A stretch of DNA of 64,000 nucleotides from Lutraria lutraria (Eukaryota > Mollusca > Bivalvia > Venerida > Mactridae), in the NCBI GenBank assembly GCA_964023205.1, contig OZ026850.1:1324368-1388367 (forward strand). Direction: 5' to 3'. Made by a program: the position numbers and the translations under genes. The notes under the pieces were generated by a model, which saw only the letters and a program-made list of their open reading frames with translations, was not told the DNA's origin and did not search any database. This document shows, piece by piece, positions 35,661-47,262 of the stretch; the first letter of the stretch is position 1, and each line of letters starts with the position of its first letter.

Positions 35661-35925
35661 AAATAAATCTATTTACAAAAGAAAATTAGAAATTCCGGAA
35701 TTTTCATCAAAATCACAAAAATGCCAAAAACGACTTTTTCGGAATTTTGCATCGAAACATGACTCAACCTGTAGGAAATGATTTAGTTAAGAAAATAAAT
35801 GGTCACATGACATGTTTCCATTCACTAATGAAAAAGTTACGACCATTTCTTGTTCGGGTAATTTCCGCACATTTTGCTAACGAGTTCATCAAAACATGCT
35901 TTAAAATTATACTTTTGCACAACGT
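35661..35925. other. 3' flank of the NLR gene
   Basis: 265 bp between segment R and the NLR stop codon, containing the presumed 3' untranslated region on the minus strand. No canonical AATAAA signal was identified with confidence. Confidence 0.4.
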
Positions 35926-38627
35926 TTACTGATAACTTGTTGTTTTAAAGTGTAACCAGTAATGGTCTTTACGTGTGATGTATATTGTAGATATTGATTC
36001 AAGATATTCAGACATGTATTTCCAAGACTCCCACAATGACGGTACACTGTGAGTTTCTCCATCAACTGATGTAATCTGACAAAAACGTAACTCAACTTTT
36101 ATCTCAGATTTAGTGTTCATACAACTTTCAATAAAACAATGAAAACATTGAGGACTCATTGTGACCTCATACAGCTGTATCTTCGCTTGTGTTACCCGAG
36201 GATGTAGTTCTAATAAAATATCATCAGGTAACTTCATGTTCTTAAGTTTTAGCGCCTTGATACATGGAAGAGTTTTCACAGATGATGTCAATGTTTTCAT
36301 TGTGTTCATATCTACATTGTAAGAAGAACCAGAGACACAAAGATGTTTAAGTTGTGAATACCTAATACAATTAAATAAATCACTACAACAAAGTCTAACA
36401 ATCCTCTCAGATAATGACTGCAATGTGAAGGACTGTAAACTAGAACTGTTTACATTGTTACATAAAATATTAACACCCCGCAGATATAATGAAGTAAGTT
36501 TTGTATGTTGTGGAAGATTTAGAGTCAATGTACAGTCACTATCATCATCCTGGTGATTAACACAAAACACAGAAGACAATTTTATATTTTCAATGTGAAC
36601 ATTGTCAGACAGAAATTTCACCAGATCATCTAAACTTTTATAATGTATTTTAACACGAGACAGAGACAATGATGTCAGATGATGGAGACTTCTCACAGGT
36701 AATTCTGGTATCAATGCATAATCACCTCTAATACAAAGAGTGTGCAGTTCTGTATTATTCTGTATGCACTTAGTGAACTTTTCAACGTCATCAGCAGACA
36801 CACTTATTTCAAGACATCGCAGACTATGGATTTTATCAAATTCATCATAATATTTATATGAACATATTGACTTTATACATGTTGTATTTAACAATAGAAG
36901 TCGTTTCAAATAATCATCATAAACAACATCGTCATCATCATCATAAGAATAATGAATAGGATCATAAGTATTAAATTCAACATCTTCAATCAGAAGCTTA
37001 AGCCTACAATCTTGTTCATTGTATTTCCTGACCTTACTGAAAAGATAGACAATCATATTTTGTAGTGCTTTGATCTGTCGTCGGTAATCATCATCAGCAT
37101 GATCATGAAACATATGATTTATTCTACATAAATGTAAATTATCTGATATTGATAGGTACATTTTCTCAAGCAAAATATTCGTTTTTTGAAAGGAAAATCC
37201 AGCAAGTAAGAGAAAGAAGTTTTTATATTGTACAACATCACTAACACAGGTCCATTCATTAATAATTTCATCGAAAGAGTTATTTTTGTCAAATGAAGAT
37301 ACAAAAAATGCAGCCAAAAATTCAATATAACTCTTATGAATAAATGATATTTTTTGCTTTTGTTTCAAATGTCGCCCTGTGACTTTATTTTTGGACAAAA
37401 TACCAATTTGACACAGAAAATCACTTTCTTCATTGGACAAGTTATATGGTTCAGACATTAACTGTTGTTTAGTGAAAACAAGATTTGTAGCCCGTTCATC
37501 TGTGTTAAAAAATGATTTAAATGAAAGTAAACATAATTTAGACAAAAAAAAGGTATGTTGTTGTAAATATGTAAACTCTGCAAGGGAATCTGGTAGTTGA
37601 TGTTCTTCTCCTGTTAATTTTGGAATACTGACTTGCCTTTTTTCAGCTCTGTCAAAAAGCATGTCTAGTATGTGTGAATAAATATGTGCTAGAGATATTT
37701 CAGTCAGTTTTCTATCAAACCACAGGACCACCAAGTGTGAGGCAATCATAGGATTACATAGTAACTCATGAAGATTACAGGCTTTAATTTCATCTCTACA
37801 TTTAACTGGATCTTTGCTATCATGATTTGCCTCATTCATATTCTGTACTAAATATTTAACATATTCATATGCAGACTTAGAATCAATGCCAGTAATCTGA
37901 ACTTGATGATCTATCTCAGTGGGCGACAATTTTATATCATTAATTTTGTAGGGTCTACAAGTTGTCAATACGACACATTTCTCAGAATATATGGAAGAGG
38001 GTTTGTCACATTTCTTCTTTCCAACCGATTTAGGCGTCCATTCATCAAAACCATCCAATATAACAAGGCAATCTTTGTTCATCAGAATATCTTTTATGCG
38101 TTTGTACATTTCATCATTTTCTTTATCATTATCTGTGTAAAACAACTGTTCAACAATCATAGTATTAACATCAATTAATTCAGTGTCACGTAGAGTCACA
38201 TAAAACACAAAATCAAATCTAGACATGTATTGTATGTCAGCTTTTATACAATCATTACCTTTGTCATCACTTGTGCCTTCAATTTGATCATTTGACTTTG
38301 ATTTACACCATAAGAGACACATTCGTTTACATAAAGATGTTTTCCCCATGCCAGCATCTCCACTTAGGTAAATTTTCTTACACAGATAGCCTTCCTTGCA
38401 AAATATGTCTTGATAAGATGTTATAGCCTTTTTATCATCGTTTGTTTGTTCTTCTTGACGTTCATGTTTGCTGTTTTCCTTTCTTTGTTCTTTGTTATAA
38501 TTAACCCGAAACAGTGTTGGGTTCTGGTAGATTTTTAAAAGTTCAGTTGTTTCATCTTCAAACAAAGGAGACACCGACAAGGTAGAAAAATCTTCCTCAT
38601 ATATTCTTATAATTTTTTCTCTAATAT
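35926..38627 (-). CDS. NLR exon 7: NACHT ATPase and leucine-rich repeats
   Basis: A 2702-bp terminal exon. NACHT landmarks: YLSGDAGMGKTSLCKRM (Walker A), DCLVILDGFDEWTP (Walker B with the extra acidic residues typical of NACHT), VVLTTCRPYKI (sensor 1), CNLHELLCNPMIASHL and later KISFIHKSYIEFLAAFFVS (winged-helix-like HxSxxEFLAA motif). An acidic run YDDDDDVVYDD separates it from the repeats, which begin around LHTLCIRGDYALIPEL and include LTSLSLSRVKIHYKSLDDLV and LTSLYLRGVNI. The LRRs are short and irregular, as in other invertebrate NLRs. No frameshift or stop is present. Confidence 0.92.
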
Positions 38628-41600
38628 CTGAAAATGTAATTATTATTTTGATATTGATCAATGCTGCATAGATTTCAATGACTTATATCACATGTTTTCA
38701 ATGATAAATTCAATAGAAATACATGTAACAATGTACAAAAAGAGATATTTAAATAACTTAAGTTATGAGGTTAATTCAGGTGATAGTCGTTCAGGAAGTA
38801 ATATAAATAAAAGATGAAGTTACATATATTTTCCATATAGACAAGAAAGTTCTCACATTTATCTTTGGTTGTTTCAAACCATTTTAGAGGGCGACACAGA
38901 AATATTGATAATTCGCTTATCTACAGTTTTAAAAAAGTAAACTATTGAAAAAAACGTAAGATGTATCTAACAACACCATTTTACGAATATGCAAGTGGCT
39001 AAATACTAAATAAAATATACCAGAACCATCATCAACGTTTGGTTTTCCTTTGTTAAACAATTCCTCCCTATCATCTACAAGCACTCGTTTATAGATTATT
39101 ATTTGCTCTTTTCTGTTTTCTAAAAAAATATCCAAATAATTGTTTTAGAATTCCAGTTATTTATTAACTACCGAATATATCAGGCTGTAAATGTGTCAAT
39201 GAAAAAAAAAAGTGTTAAGACAGGTACAAATGAGATAATACGGATTAACCTCTGACTTAAGGGCACATAGAAGAATTGAATAATGGGAACATTAATCTTT
39301 TTAAGAAATCACAAATTCAATATATTACACAAGTTATTTCTTTTGACATTTATGCAAGTACATTAGGAATCAATATTTTCTACATCAGTTTTCTACTGTA
39401 ATTCAGTCATAATTATAAAACACAACCAGTTTTCCTGGATTCAACACCATTACTAATCTTGCTCTATTAAAGTAACTGCCAACTGTTTAATATAAAGGTT
39501 GAATTTGCATTAGCATAATGTCTTCAACCAAACGATCAAGGGGACATGCATCTCAACTAGCATTTAAACTTTTGAACTCAATGTAAATGTTAATTGTGTT
39601 TAGTGGGCTGGCTTTAAAGAGTAGGTTGGAGACTGGAGAGAAACTTTTAAACACATATACAGGGATCATTTTACCTGCGCATACCGCGTTCAAGACGCAC
39701 ATTTGTCTACTGAAGATGTATTCTTTTTAACTATGCGCATCAATAGGAACGCAAAGATTTTAAAGAGAACCCATGTAAACAATTTAAAGCCAAGTCATAA
39801 AATAATCAATATCAACCGTACACACTGCCCGAACTAATCAATAATGCATACTGCGGACGTGCTGAGTCGATCCTATAAGCCATAAGCGTAGTTGATAATT
39901 ATATATACCAAACGCTCAGCTAACGGGCATGCATTTATGACGTAGTGGGCGGAGTGGTAGCTATACAAAGACGTAAACTTATATCAGCATGCTGCAAGTA
40001 GCCATGCACTTTAAAGACTGATCCGAAGATTAGAAAACGTAAACTGCATCAATTGATAAGCATTAATATTTTACAAAATGTAGATTTACTCAAGTAACTC
40101 TTGCACAAAACTCACAATTGTTTTCCAACATGACTCCATATAAATAAAATATTGACTCATTAGAAATAGCATGTACCTTCTAAGTGTCTTTTGACTCCTC
40201 TTGTAACATCTGAAGCCATTGCTGTCATTTTCTCAACTACATCTCGTAACTTCATCACTTCTATCTTAACTTCCTGATCACTTTCATACCACCTTTTTAC
40301 AGTTTCAGTAAAATGATTGCGCATTTCTTCATCAATATCCATATGACTGGCTGCATCTATTAATGCAGGTAAGTCAGTGATGCCATCTTTACCACAATGC
40401 CTATTGAGTTCAGACAGAATCTGAAAACATAATTTCTAAGAGTGAATATGGATTGTTTGCTACAATATTACATTATTTTATCAAAAGTATCTTATATATT
40501 GTTATGTGAATATGTCTCAATTGCTCCAACTAAAAACTCTCACACAAAAAGCAAAGTAATTCCAAGCTGATGATCCTAATGCCTTTAATAATAATAGCGA
40601 AACTTATTTCAAAAGCTGAGGCCGAGATGATAAAGTCACAAACATGAGCTAAAATGTGAACATGCAGCAACTATTTACACTTAGATTCATACGGGAAATT
40701 GGGAGAACGGAGATTTGAGTGATACTGATGATATTTCAGGTCTAGGTTAGATAGATTTAAAGGATTAAAGGAAATAGACAAAAATCCATTAATGAATTAT
40801 CTCAGATTGAAAAAATGTGGAAGAAATACCCAACAGAACTACTTACATAAAGTGAGGGGTAAACACTGAATAAAAGAAGAATATATGTTTATAATAATTT
40901 TATAAAAAGGTCATCAATAATTACAAATAGAGGAAGGAACCCCCTATATTATGTAATCAGAACGAGCATTATAATCAACCATTTGGTCAAGGAAACAGTA
41001 TTTAAACTCATACTTACATCATTTAATTCTGTCCATTTATCATTGAGTTCTGTTTCCGGAAACACTACGGTTCCACTGTGTAACAACTAAAAACAAAACA
41101 AGGACAATATCGACTGCAAATAGCTTTCAAAAATATATTTTCACTTTTTTTCACCGAGATTGAACATTGCACCAACAGCCAAGGTCATTTGTCAACGTCT
41201 CCAATTTTAACAGTCTACTAGATTAACGCACAAAGCATATACCTGGGTTAAATAGAGCTGGGACGAGTACTCGAGTACCCGGGTATCGGTTCGAGTAATG
41301 CTACTACCCGGGTACAAAATTACTACCCGGGTACCCTTGATATAGAACACTCCATATTAAATTTGTTTTGATTTTTTATCAAACAAATCATACATTGATC
41401 AGACGTATTTATGATTTTTGCCTACCTTACTGGGCACTATTTTACCACAATATGGCCGATTTCCATATAAAATTAAACTTACCAACGAATACAAATCCCG
41501 TGTTTAAATCCCGTGTTTAGCTGCTCCGAAGAGTTTGAAGTATCGTTCTAATGGTCAAAATATTCACACCGATATGTTTTCATCCATTTATTATTGTTAA

Positions 41601-44600
41601 CTCACTTCATCAGTATTTATGTAACTAGCAGTTTTAATACTGCAAGTAAAATGACCACACGTACAAGTATATTTACCGTTATTTAACCCAATTTCTCATT
41701 AGTAAAGGTTGGTAAATTTTGGAGCATGGGGAGGCAGGGAAGGTTCGGAACTAAGTTCCTGAACATTTCCAGTAACGTCAGGCTCTGACTTTACGGACAC
41801 AGGTGGTGGCACACAGACATATAGGAAGGCTTTGATTCGGACACATGTAACTTTGTTCTGCTATATCTAATCAACTCAAGGTCGCAGATATTGCATTTTG
41901 TCTTCGGTTCATCGCTAAGAATCGTGAAATACAATGTATTGCTTGCCAAAACTTGGCTTTTTGTGCAGTTTGGTTGTTTGCCATTTTATTTAAACAATAT
42001 TAAGTACCAGGATGCAGGAATGATGGCTCGTTCTAGAAAAATAGCGAGTACTCGGGTACTCGCGGGTAATATGGTCCCGGGTACCCGGGTACAAAATGTC
42101 TACCCGTCCCAGCTCTACGGCTGGGTACATGATTTCATCTGCTTATTCAATGTTGTTTTATAGCACATTTACAACTAACGGTCATGTAATACTATCTCTA
42201 AATAAAAATGAAATGACCATATAATAAACATAGTAGTTAGTGGACATCGACTATTGTGCTGAATAAACATGTACCATAGCTACTCACATAGTTTCTGCAG
42301 TTTCTCAATCGAGTGATTGTTGCCTCAACCGATTTGTCTGTGGACATTGGTTTCATCCATACTTGGTCCATTGGAGGACGTAGACCACACACATTCCTTA
42401 ACAAGCACGATAGCAGAGTGATATCAAAATCTGAAGACACTGGCTTTGCCTTAATAGGTGGTAGTAACTGTTCCTGGACGACTGTTATTTTACGATTCCT
42501 ACCAGTCATCAGAGATTTAAGCGTACTACTTGTAGTTGGGTTAGTAGCCAAGTATTGTCCAAAGTCGTTGCCAACTTTACAATCAAACAGTTTCCTCAAC
42601 ACTTTTGTTCCTATTTCTACTAGGAGGTACTGGTATCTGAAGTTGTATTTACCTAAACCAAAATATTAGCATAGTTCAAAATGATGGGAGTAAAACAGTA
42701 TAAATTGAACCAAATTAAGAGTAAAATACAAAAGTATTCTAAACACACTGTATAATGCTCATGACAAGCTGAAACATTGAGGGTAAAATTATTTGAAGAT
42801 ACTAAATTACTTGCTTAATTGAATACGTGTTTATGCCATCGAGGAAATGACTTACTGAGTAAATAGCTAACTTTCTTATCATATCACACATAATCTTTCT
42901 TAAGAGTAATGTATGTAATATGATTTCCTTTTGTAAATTTTAAGGTTAAATATTTATTCCAGAATGAATAAAAATTAATATTCTTTTTTTGTTTGTTTTT
43001 ACAATGATTTTGTTGATCAAATTACATGTAGTTATTTTTAAATTAATTGCATTTTACGTATTTTATGTTTATGCATTATTTGTCATTGCTGTTATTATTA
43101 GCTGATAGCAAATCAACAGGATTTTAAAAGTAACTTACCCAAAACCTTCATCTCAAAAGTACAAGAGTCGGTACCAATATCATTGGACACATCAATATGG
43201 TATGATCCAGAATCCTCCATTATCAACTTATTGACCTTAACTGTGACACAATCAGCAGTGTTTGAGATTTCAATATGGTCATTCCCAGTGAGTTCAGTAC
43301 CATCCTTCATGACCTTGACTGTAAAAGGACCATCTCCACTGATTGGTACGCTTAGTTCCCATGGTTCTCCTAGTGACTTGGTCTGATCGTCAACTTTCGT
43401 ATCAATTGTCGGTGCTGCTGGAATCATACAAATCTTAAAAATGAAATGCGTTACTATGTGCGTACCGGTATTTAAGGTATTAGATGTATAATGCATTACC
43501 TCCATTCTGAAGAGTACTCAAGTTCATGAATTTTATGTACAATTGACAAATTCGTTGAGGGTCATGGGTTCAAACCCCACTTGGACCATATTTTTTCTTC
43601 TTTTTTTTAGTTTTTAGGTAATGTTTTGTACTCAAATCATGAATTTACACAGTAATATGAAGGAAAATATTCATTCCAAAATTTTTTGTTTAGATTATAG
43701 GAATTTATACATCGTTAATTAACGAAAATCAAGTAACCATGGATTTCTGACACACATCTTTTCAAAACCGGACGGTAAAACTTTTTAAAGTTTGCTATAG
43801 ACATTATACACACATAGTAGTTAATTTTGAGAAAATTTCAGGTGTTGCCCCACTTTAGTTTTTATCTTAGTGATACTTATCAATTTGTTACTTTTTGGTA
43901 ATAGGCAAAAATCTTGACTAAATCTTAAAGGGGCGGGGTTACATTTTTTCTGCAACATAGTAGTTCCAGACATCATATTTATACTTTGGATTGACTAAAT
44001 ATTGGTTTCCCTTAGACTTATACACATATTTGCATTTATTGTATCATCTGTCATAGAGGTAGATCAATTTTCATACAGGTGTCTTCATTAGATTTTAAGG
44101 TACTATTTTACGTTGGGGGTAGAGGAACAAAAATGGTCGTAACTCTCTTAACTGATGGTGAAAGTTTTTAATAATTCACCTGTGAGTGTACTAATGGATA
44201 TACAAAAGAATGACAATATTTAAAATGCAATCCTCAACACTTCATATTATACATCTAATACCTTAAAAATATAATTTCTCTCATATTTCTAGAACATTCA
44301 AAGTTATGTTTATGAATGATATGAATAGTTTATATATAATCATACATTGAAACCTTATGGTTAAAAAGAATATACATAGTTCCCACATCTACAATATTTA
44401 CCTCCCTTGGCAGTTATCTTGCTAGGCAAATTTCTTATGTGCTTAATAGAAAAAAATCTGAAATTGGTTATTAAACATCTCATTTTATAAAAGTTAACTT
44501 AATCATGAAGTTGTTACGGCCATAAGCACATCAGGTGTAAGAAAATGTCATTGTCACATATAAATATCCTATATTTAGAATTATCAAAGCAAAAATATAA

Positions 44601-45107
44601 ATATCTTCTATCGATGCCTGTTGAATTTGCCAAACAAGATGGCTGCCAAGGGAGGTAAATCTTGTAGATGTGGGAACTATGTATAGTGGGTGTCAACTAG
44701 CATTCTGACATGCATACCTGTAGATATAACTTTGAAATTTCGAAAAATGTAACGTATATACATTCTGATATCATTTATACTTGCTAAATAAAATGAATAT
44801 GATACCACGACTCCCAAAGGTTGTTGCTTTGGAGAAATGGCACTGTAGGCCCTACATGATACATAGTCAGCATGCTTATCAACTAAGTATAGAGGATCTA
44901 AAAACAAGCATGTGTATTCTTACTGGTAGGTCCTGGGTTTTGTTCTATACCCGCCCGGAACAACAACATTTTGATAAATATCACGACTCCAATCATCTTC
45001 ACTAATTTACTAAAATCAATAAAATCCGGCATCATCATCAGTCCCGCGCCCCTTTGAGGGACAAACGTTCCCACCCTACATCGGTAGGTTGTAAGGTCTA
45101 CACCCAT
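35926..45107 (-). CDS. NLR-type immune receptor: 2A leader, Ig, HEPN, NACHT, LRR
   Basis: Seven exons on the minus strand: 45107-44924, 43417-43139, 42652-42288, 41086-41018, 40420-40177, 39119-39021 and 38627-35926. All junctions are GT/AG, phases are 1-1-0-0-1-1, and the total is 3942 nt, that is 1313 residues plus stop. Order: leader with 2A-like NPGP (1-60), I-set-like Ig (about 62-154), DZIP3-type HEPN with R274-x4-H279 (about 155-345), helical linker (to about 413), NACHT with Walker A GDAGMGKTS (about 503-511), Walker B LVILDGFDEW (about 600-608) and sensor TTCRP (about 635), then degenerate leucine-rich repeats (about 1020-1300). NACHT proteins are ATP-driven cytosolic sensors; HEPN domains of this type are candidate RNases. 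The ATG at 45107 has A at -3 and G at +4; the ATG at 45038 is an alternative. A host immune role is inferred from family. Confidence 0.85.
40177..42652 (-). CDS. NLR exons 3-5: DZIP3-like HEPN domain and helical linker
   Basis: Exon 3 (42652-42288) begins KYNFRYQYLLVEIGTKVLRK, typical of the DZIP3-type HEPN start, and ends TITRLRNCRNY. Exon 4 (41086-41018) begins LLHSGTVVFPETELNDKWTE. Only after this phase-0 join does the R-N-Y-L-L-H catalytic motif appear. Unspliced reading would give RNYVSSY, with no His. Exon 5 (40420-40177) gives ILSELNRHCGKDGITDLPAL and a Glu/Lys-rich helix ending at a phase-1 GTACAT donor. Exon 6 (39119-39021) adds a short charged linker before NACHT. Confidence 0.85.
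41253..42117. mobile_element. hAT-like non-autonomous element in NLR intron 3
   Basis: The left end TAGAGCTGGGACGAGTACTC and the inverted right end (GGGACGGGTA read from CGTCCCAGCTCTA) match over the first 13 bp and then imperfectly through repeated CCCGGGTACC blocks. The AGAGCTGGGAC terminus resembles those of animal hAT elements. The 865-bp interior has no transposase. A clean 8-bp target duplication was not seen. It lies between the two exons that split the HEPN motif. Confidence 0.7.
43139..43417 (-). CDS. NLR exon 2: Ig (I-set-like) domain without the disulfide
   Basis: A 279-bp phase 1-1 exon, the classic form of a shuffled Ig module. It reads APTIDTKVDDQTKSLGEPWE, then SVPISGDGPFTVKVMKDGTE and MEDSGSYHIDVSNDIG. 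The DSGxYxxxVxNxxG signature of strands F and G is clear. The strand-B and strand-F cysteines and the core Trp are replaced (SVPIS, VKVMKDG, YHIDV), which suits a cytosolic, titin/twitchin-like fold. An alternative acceptor three bases downstream (CAGCAG) would remove one residue. Confidence 0.85.
44371..44685. mobile_element. MITE with 43-bp TIRs in NLR intron 1
   Basis: The left arm starts TATACATAGTTCCCACATCT (44371-44413) and is the reverse complement of 44643-44685 with one mismatch over 43 bp. The TA at each outer edge could be the target duplication. The interior is AT-rich and non-coding. Confidence 0.85.
44924..45107 (-). CDS. NLR exon 1: leader ending in a 2A-like motif
   Basis: It encodes 61 residues: MGVDLTTYRCRVGTF, then MMMPDFIDF, a hydrophobic stretch KMIGVVIFIKMLLF, and RAGIEQNPGPT. 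The NPGP end and the preceding hydrophobic segment match the layout of 2A ribosome-skipping peptides, in which the G-P bond (G59-P60 here) is not made. The consensus D(V/I)ExNPGP has G in place of D. The donor is GTAAGA in phase 1, one base after the Thr codon, and fits the Ig exon exactly. The bases before the ATG (TTATTTTCAG) resemble an acceptor, so a 5' UTR intron is possible. Confidence 0.7.
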
Positions 45108-46019
45108 ATTTATATCTGAAAATAACCCAAATAAATGTATAAACTGCAGTAAAATAATCAAACTGTCCTAACGAACTGTGTCAGACGACTGCATTTGTAA
45201 AGAGGCGGGAAATAGTGAACAAAAAAATGGCAAAAGGGAAACAACTCTTGTATGTCTAGGTGACACGGTCAAACTCCACTTAATTAGTACTGTTGAAAGG
45301 TCGGCCCCGTTATATAAACTTTGTTTTCAATATCTTATTAGTTTTATAATGATAATATTTATCATCATTTTAATAAAAATGATCGCTTTTAAAAACACAA
45401 TTACTCGGGAAACCATCACTATGTCTGTTTAAGTGATTTTACTTTTCCCATACTTCACCCACCAATACGTACGTAAACTAGAAAGTAAAACCAACTTCAT
45501 TCTATAATTCATGCAAACACGGTTATCAAAAAAAATAAGTAAAATAAATTATAATGAATTAATATTTATATGATGGCAGAAATAACATCCGACGGAGAAA
45601 GTGGTCATATGGAAAGCTGTCACTATTGACAACGGTGGACCAATCAAATTAACAACAAGTCACGGTATCGTTCTAAGCTACATCATGTTTGATATAGTTT
45701 AAACCAACGAAACCTCACCCTTATTCCAGGGGGAAGAAGAAAATAAGATTACGTCATATTTTACAAGTTTAATCTTCCATGAGGCGCACTGTATCATAGT
45801 CACTAGTGATTTAAAAGTACATGTACACATAATAATTTTTTTTTTGAATATGAACTAGCGGATTCAAGGGTGGGGTGCATTCAATGTTAACCTAATATCT
45901 TAAATATTACGACCCCCGCCCTAGCCTGAAATCCTGGATACGCCTCTGCACGTATCTTTTCAATGAAATCTTGATGATAAAACTACCTTTAGGACAAAAT
46001 TTATGGTGTTTGGTTTCCC
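45108..46019 (-). promoter_or_regulatory. 5' flank of the NLR gene, possible TATA box
   Basis: On the minus strand TTTATATAAC (about 45320-45311) contains a TATATAA box about 205 bp upstream of the ATG at 45107; transcription would then begin near 45285. An acceptor-like TTATTTTCAG lies just before the ATG. The rest of the region, up to the duplicated segment at 46020, shows no gene. Promoter assignment is tentative. Confidence 0.25.
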
Positions 46020-47262
46020 GTTTATATATATCGTTCAACATTTTATTAAATAAGAGTAGATTTAATGCATTACACACATACAGAAAAAAAACATAATAAT
46101 TATGTCTTACATGAATTATGTCCTAGCTAGGGTCATCAATCCGTCATTTTTCTCCTTCTGTGTGGCACATAATGATGGCGTCCTGTTTACGAATGTTTTA
46201 TATTGACGTTGGATTCGAATTCCACATTAATACACTTCTCGTATAGCACTTTATGTAAAAGAGTATGAATATGTGTTATAAAGGTTAAGAAAGTTTTGCT
46301 TTTAACCAATCAACGGGTATAACTATACAAATATAATTGTTCACTTAATTTTATAAATCCGTTCTATGTATGCATGACTAGTGTCCGTCGGGTTTGAGTA
46401 CGCGTGACATTATGTATAAGAAAAATATAGCTCCGGTTTCATTCGGTTATTTCCCTCTTAATTTCATTGATGAACAAACATTTTTGCGCATGTGCTGGGA
46501 ACATTCGGAATACTTCGGCCGATTCCGTGTTTAAAATTCATCTAGATGAGTCGGTTGATTGTGATTTGTATAAGTACTTCATACCCCATGTAGTCTCACG
46601 TTACAACTACTAGACACACTTCGGTAAAGGTTTAAAACTTGCAAAATCTGACAGACATTGATTTTTATCTTACGGTATTGAATGACAATACAAATTACCG
46701 ACTTGTTATAGCTTCTACGTAGTTAAGACAGTTTTATAATTTTAACTCATAATCTTTGCCTTAATGTTTTATTAATTAACAATATACCCTTTGTCACAAC
46801 ATGTTTAGTCAAGGAAACATCACAAGTGCAAATATTCTGTAAATTTAATTTTCTCACCCTCCTTCCACCGACGATGGCAACAGGGAATTTAAAATAATCT
46901 TAAGTTTTCACTCGTACAGACACGATAATTATGTCACATAAACTCAGTTTTTCACTCGTATAAACAAGGTAATAAAGTCATACAGGTAAAATTTGATGTA
47001 ATATAATGTTTATAAGATGGAAGATACGAAATCAAACCTAAAATCAGGTAGATAATTCAATGTACGTTTCACTTAAGCTGTATCCGCTTCATCTGGGCTC
47101 GGCCTTCTTATGTCCTATAAGTTCCGGGCATGTGCCATATGCTGTCATCACGTGATCACAGAAGCAAACTGTAGACCAATCAAATGTTCGATAGATTGAA
47201 ACGTGTTCTATTTTTACAAATACGACCCAGCAACAGTCGCTGTGTGCAAACACGAACCGTTG
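46020..47262. repeat. Upstream segment A, copy 2
   Basis: Partner of 5440-6680, with more indels than the satellite-side duplication. It stops at CGAACCGTTGC, where the 6.1-kb inverted-repeat element interrupts the homology; copy 1 continues directly into segment B. Confidence 0.85.

Noticed and set aside
37903..38178. Plus-strand open frame over the NACHT region
   Set aside because: Antisense to the Walker motifs of the NLR; no independent support.
41891..42163. Plus-strand open frame of 90 codons in NLR intron 3
   Set aside because: It runs across the end of the hAT-like element and shows no transposase motif or splice context.
43545..43592. tRNA-like GGGTTCAAACCCC B box in NLR intron 1/2 flank
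   Set aside because: No A box at the right distance and no cloverleaf; probably a SINE fragment or chance.
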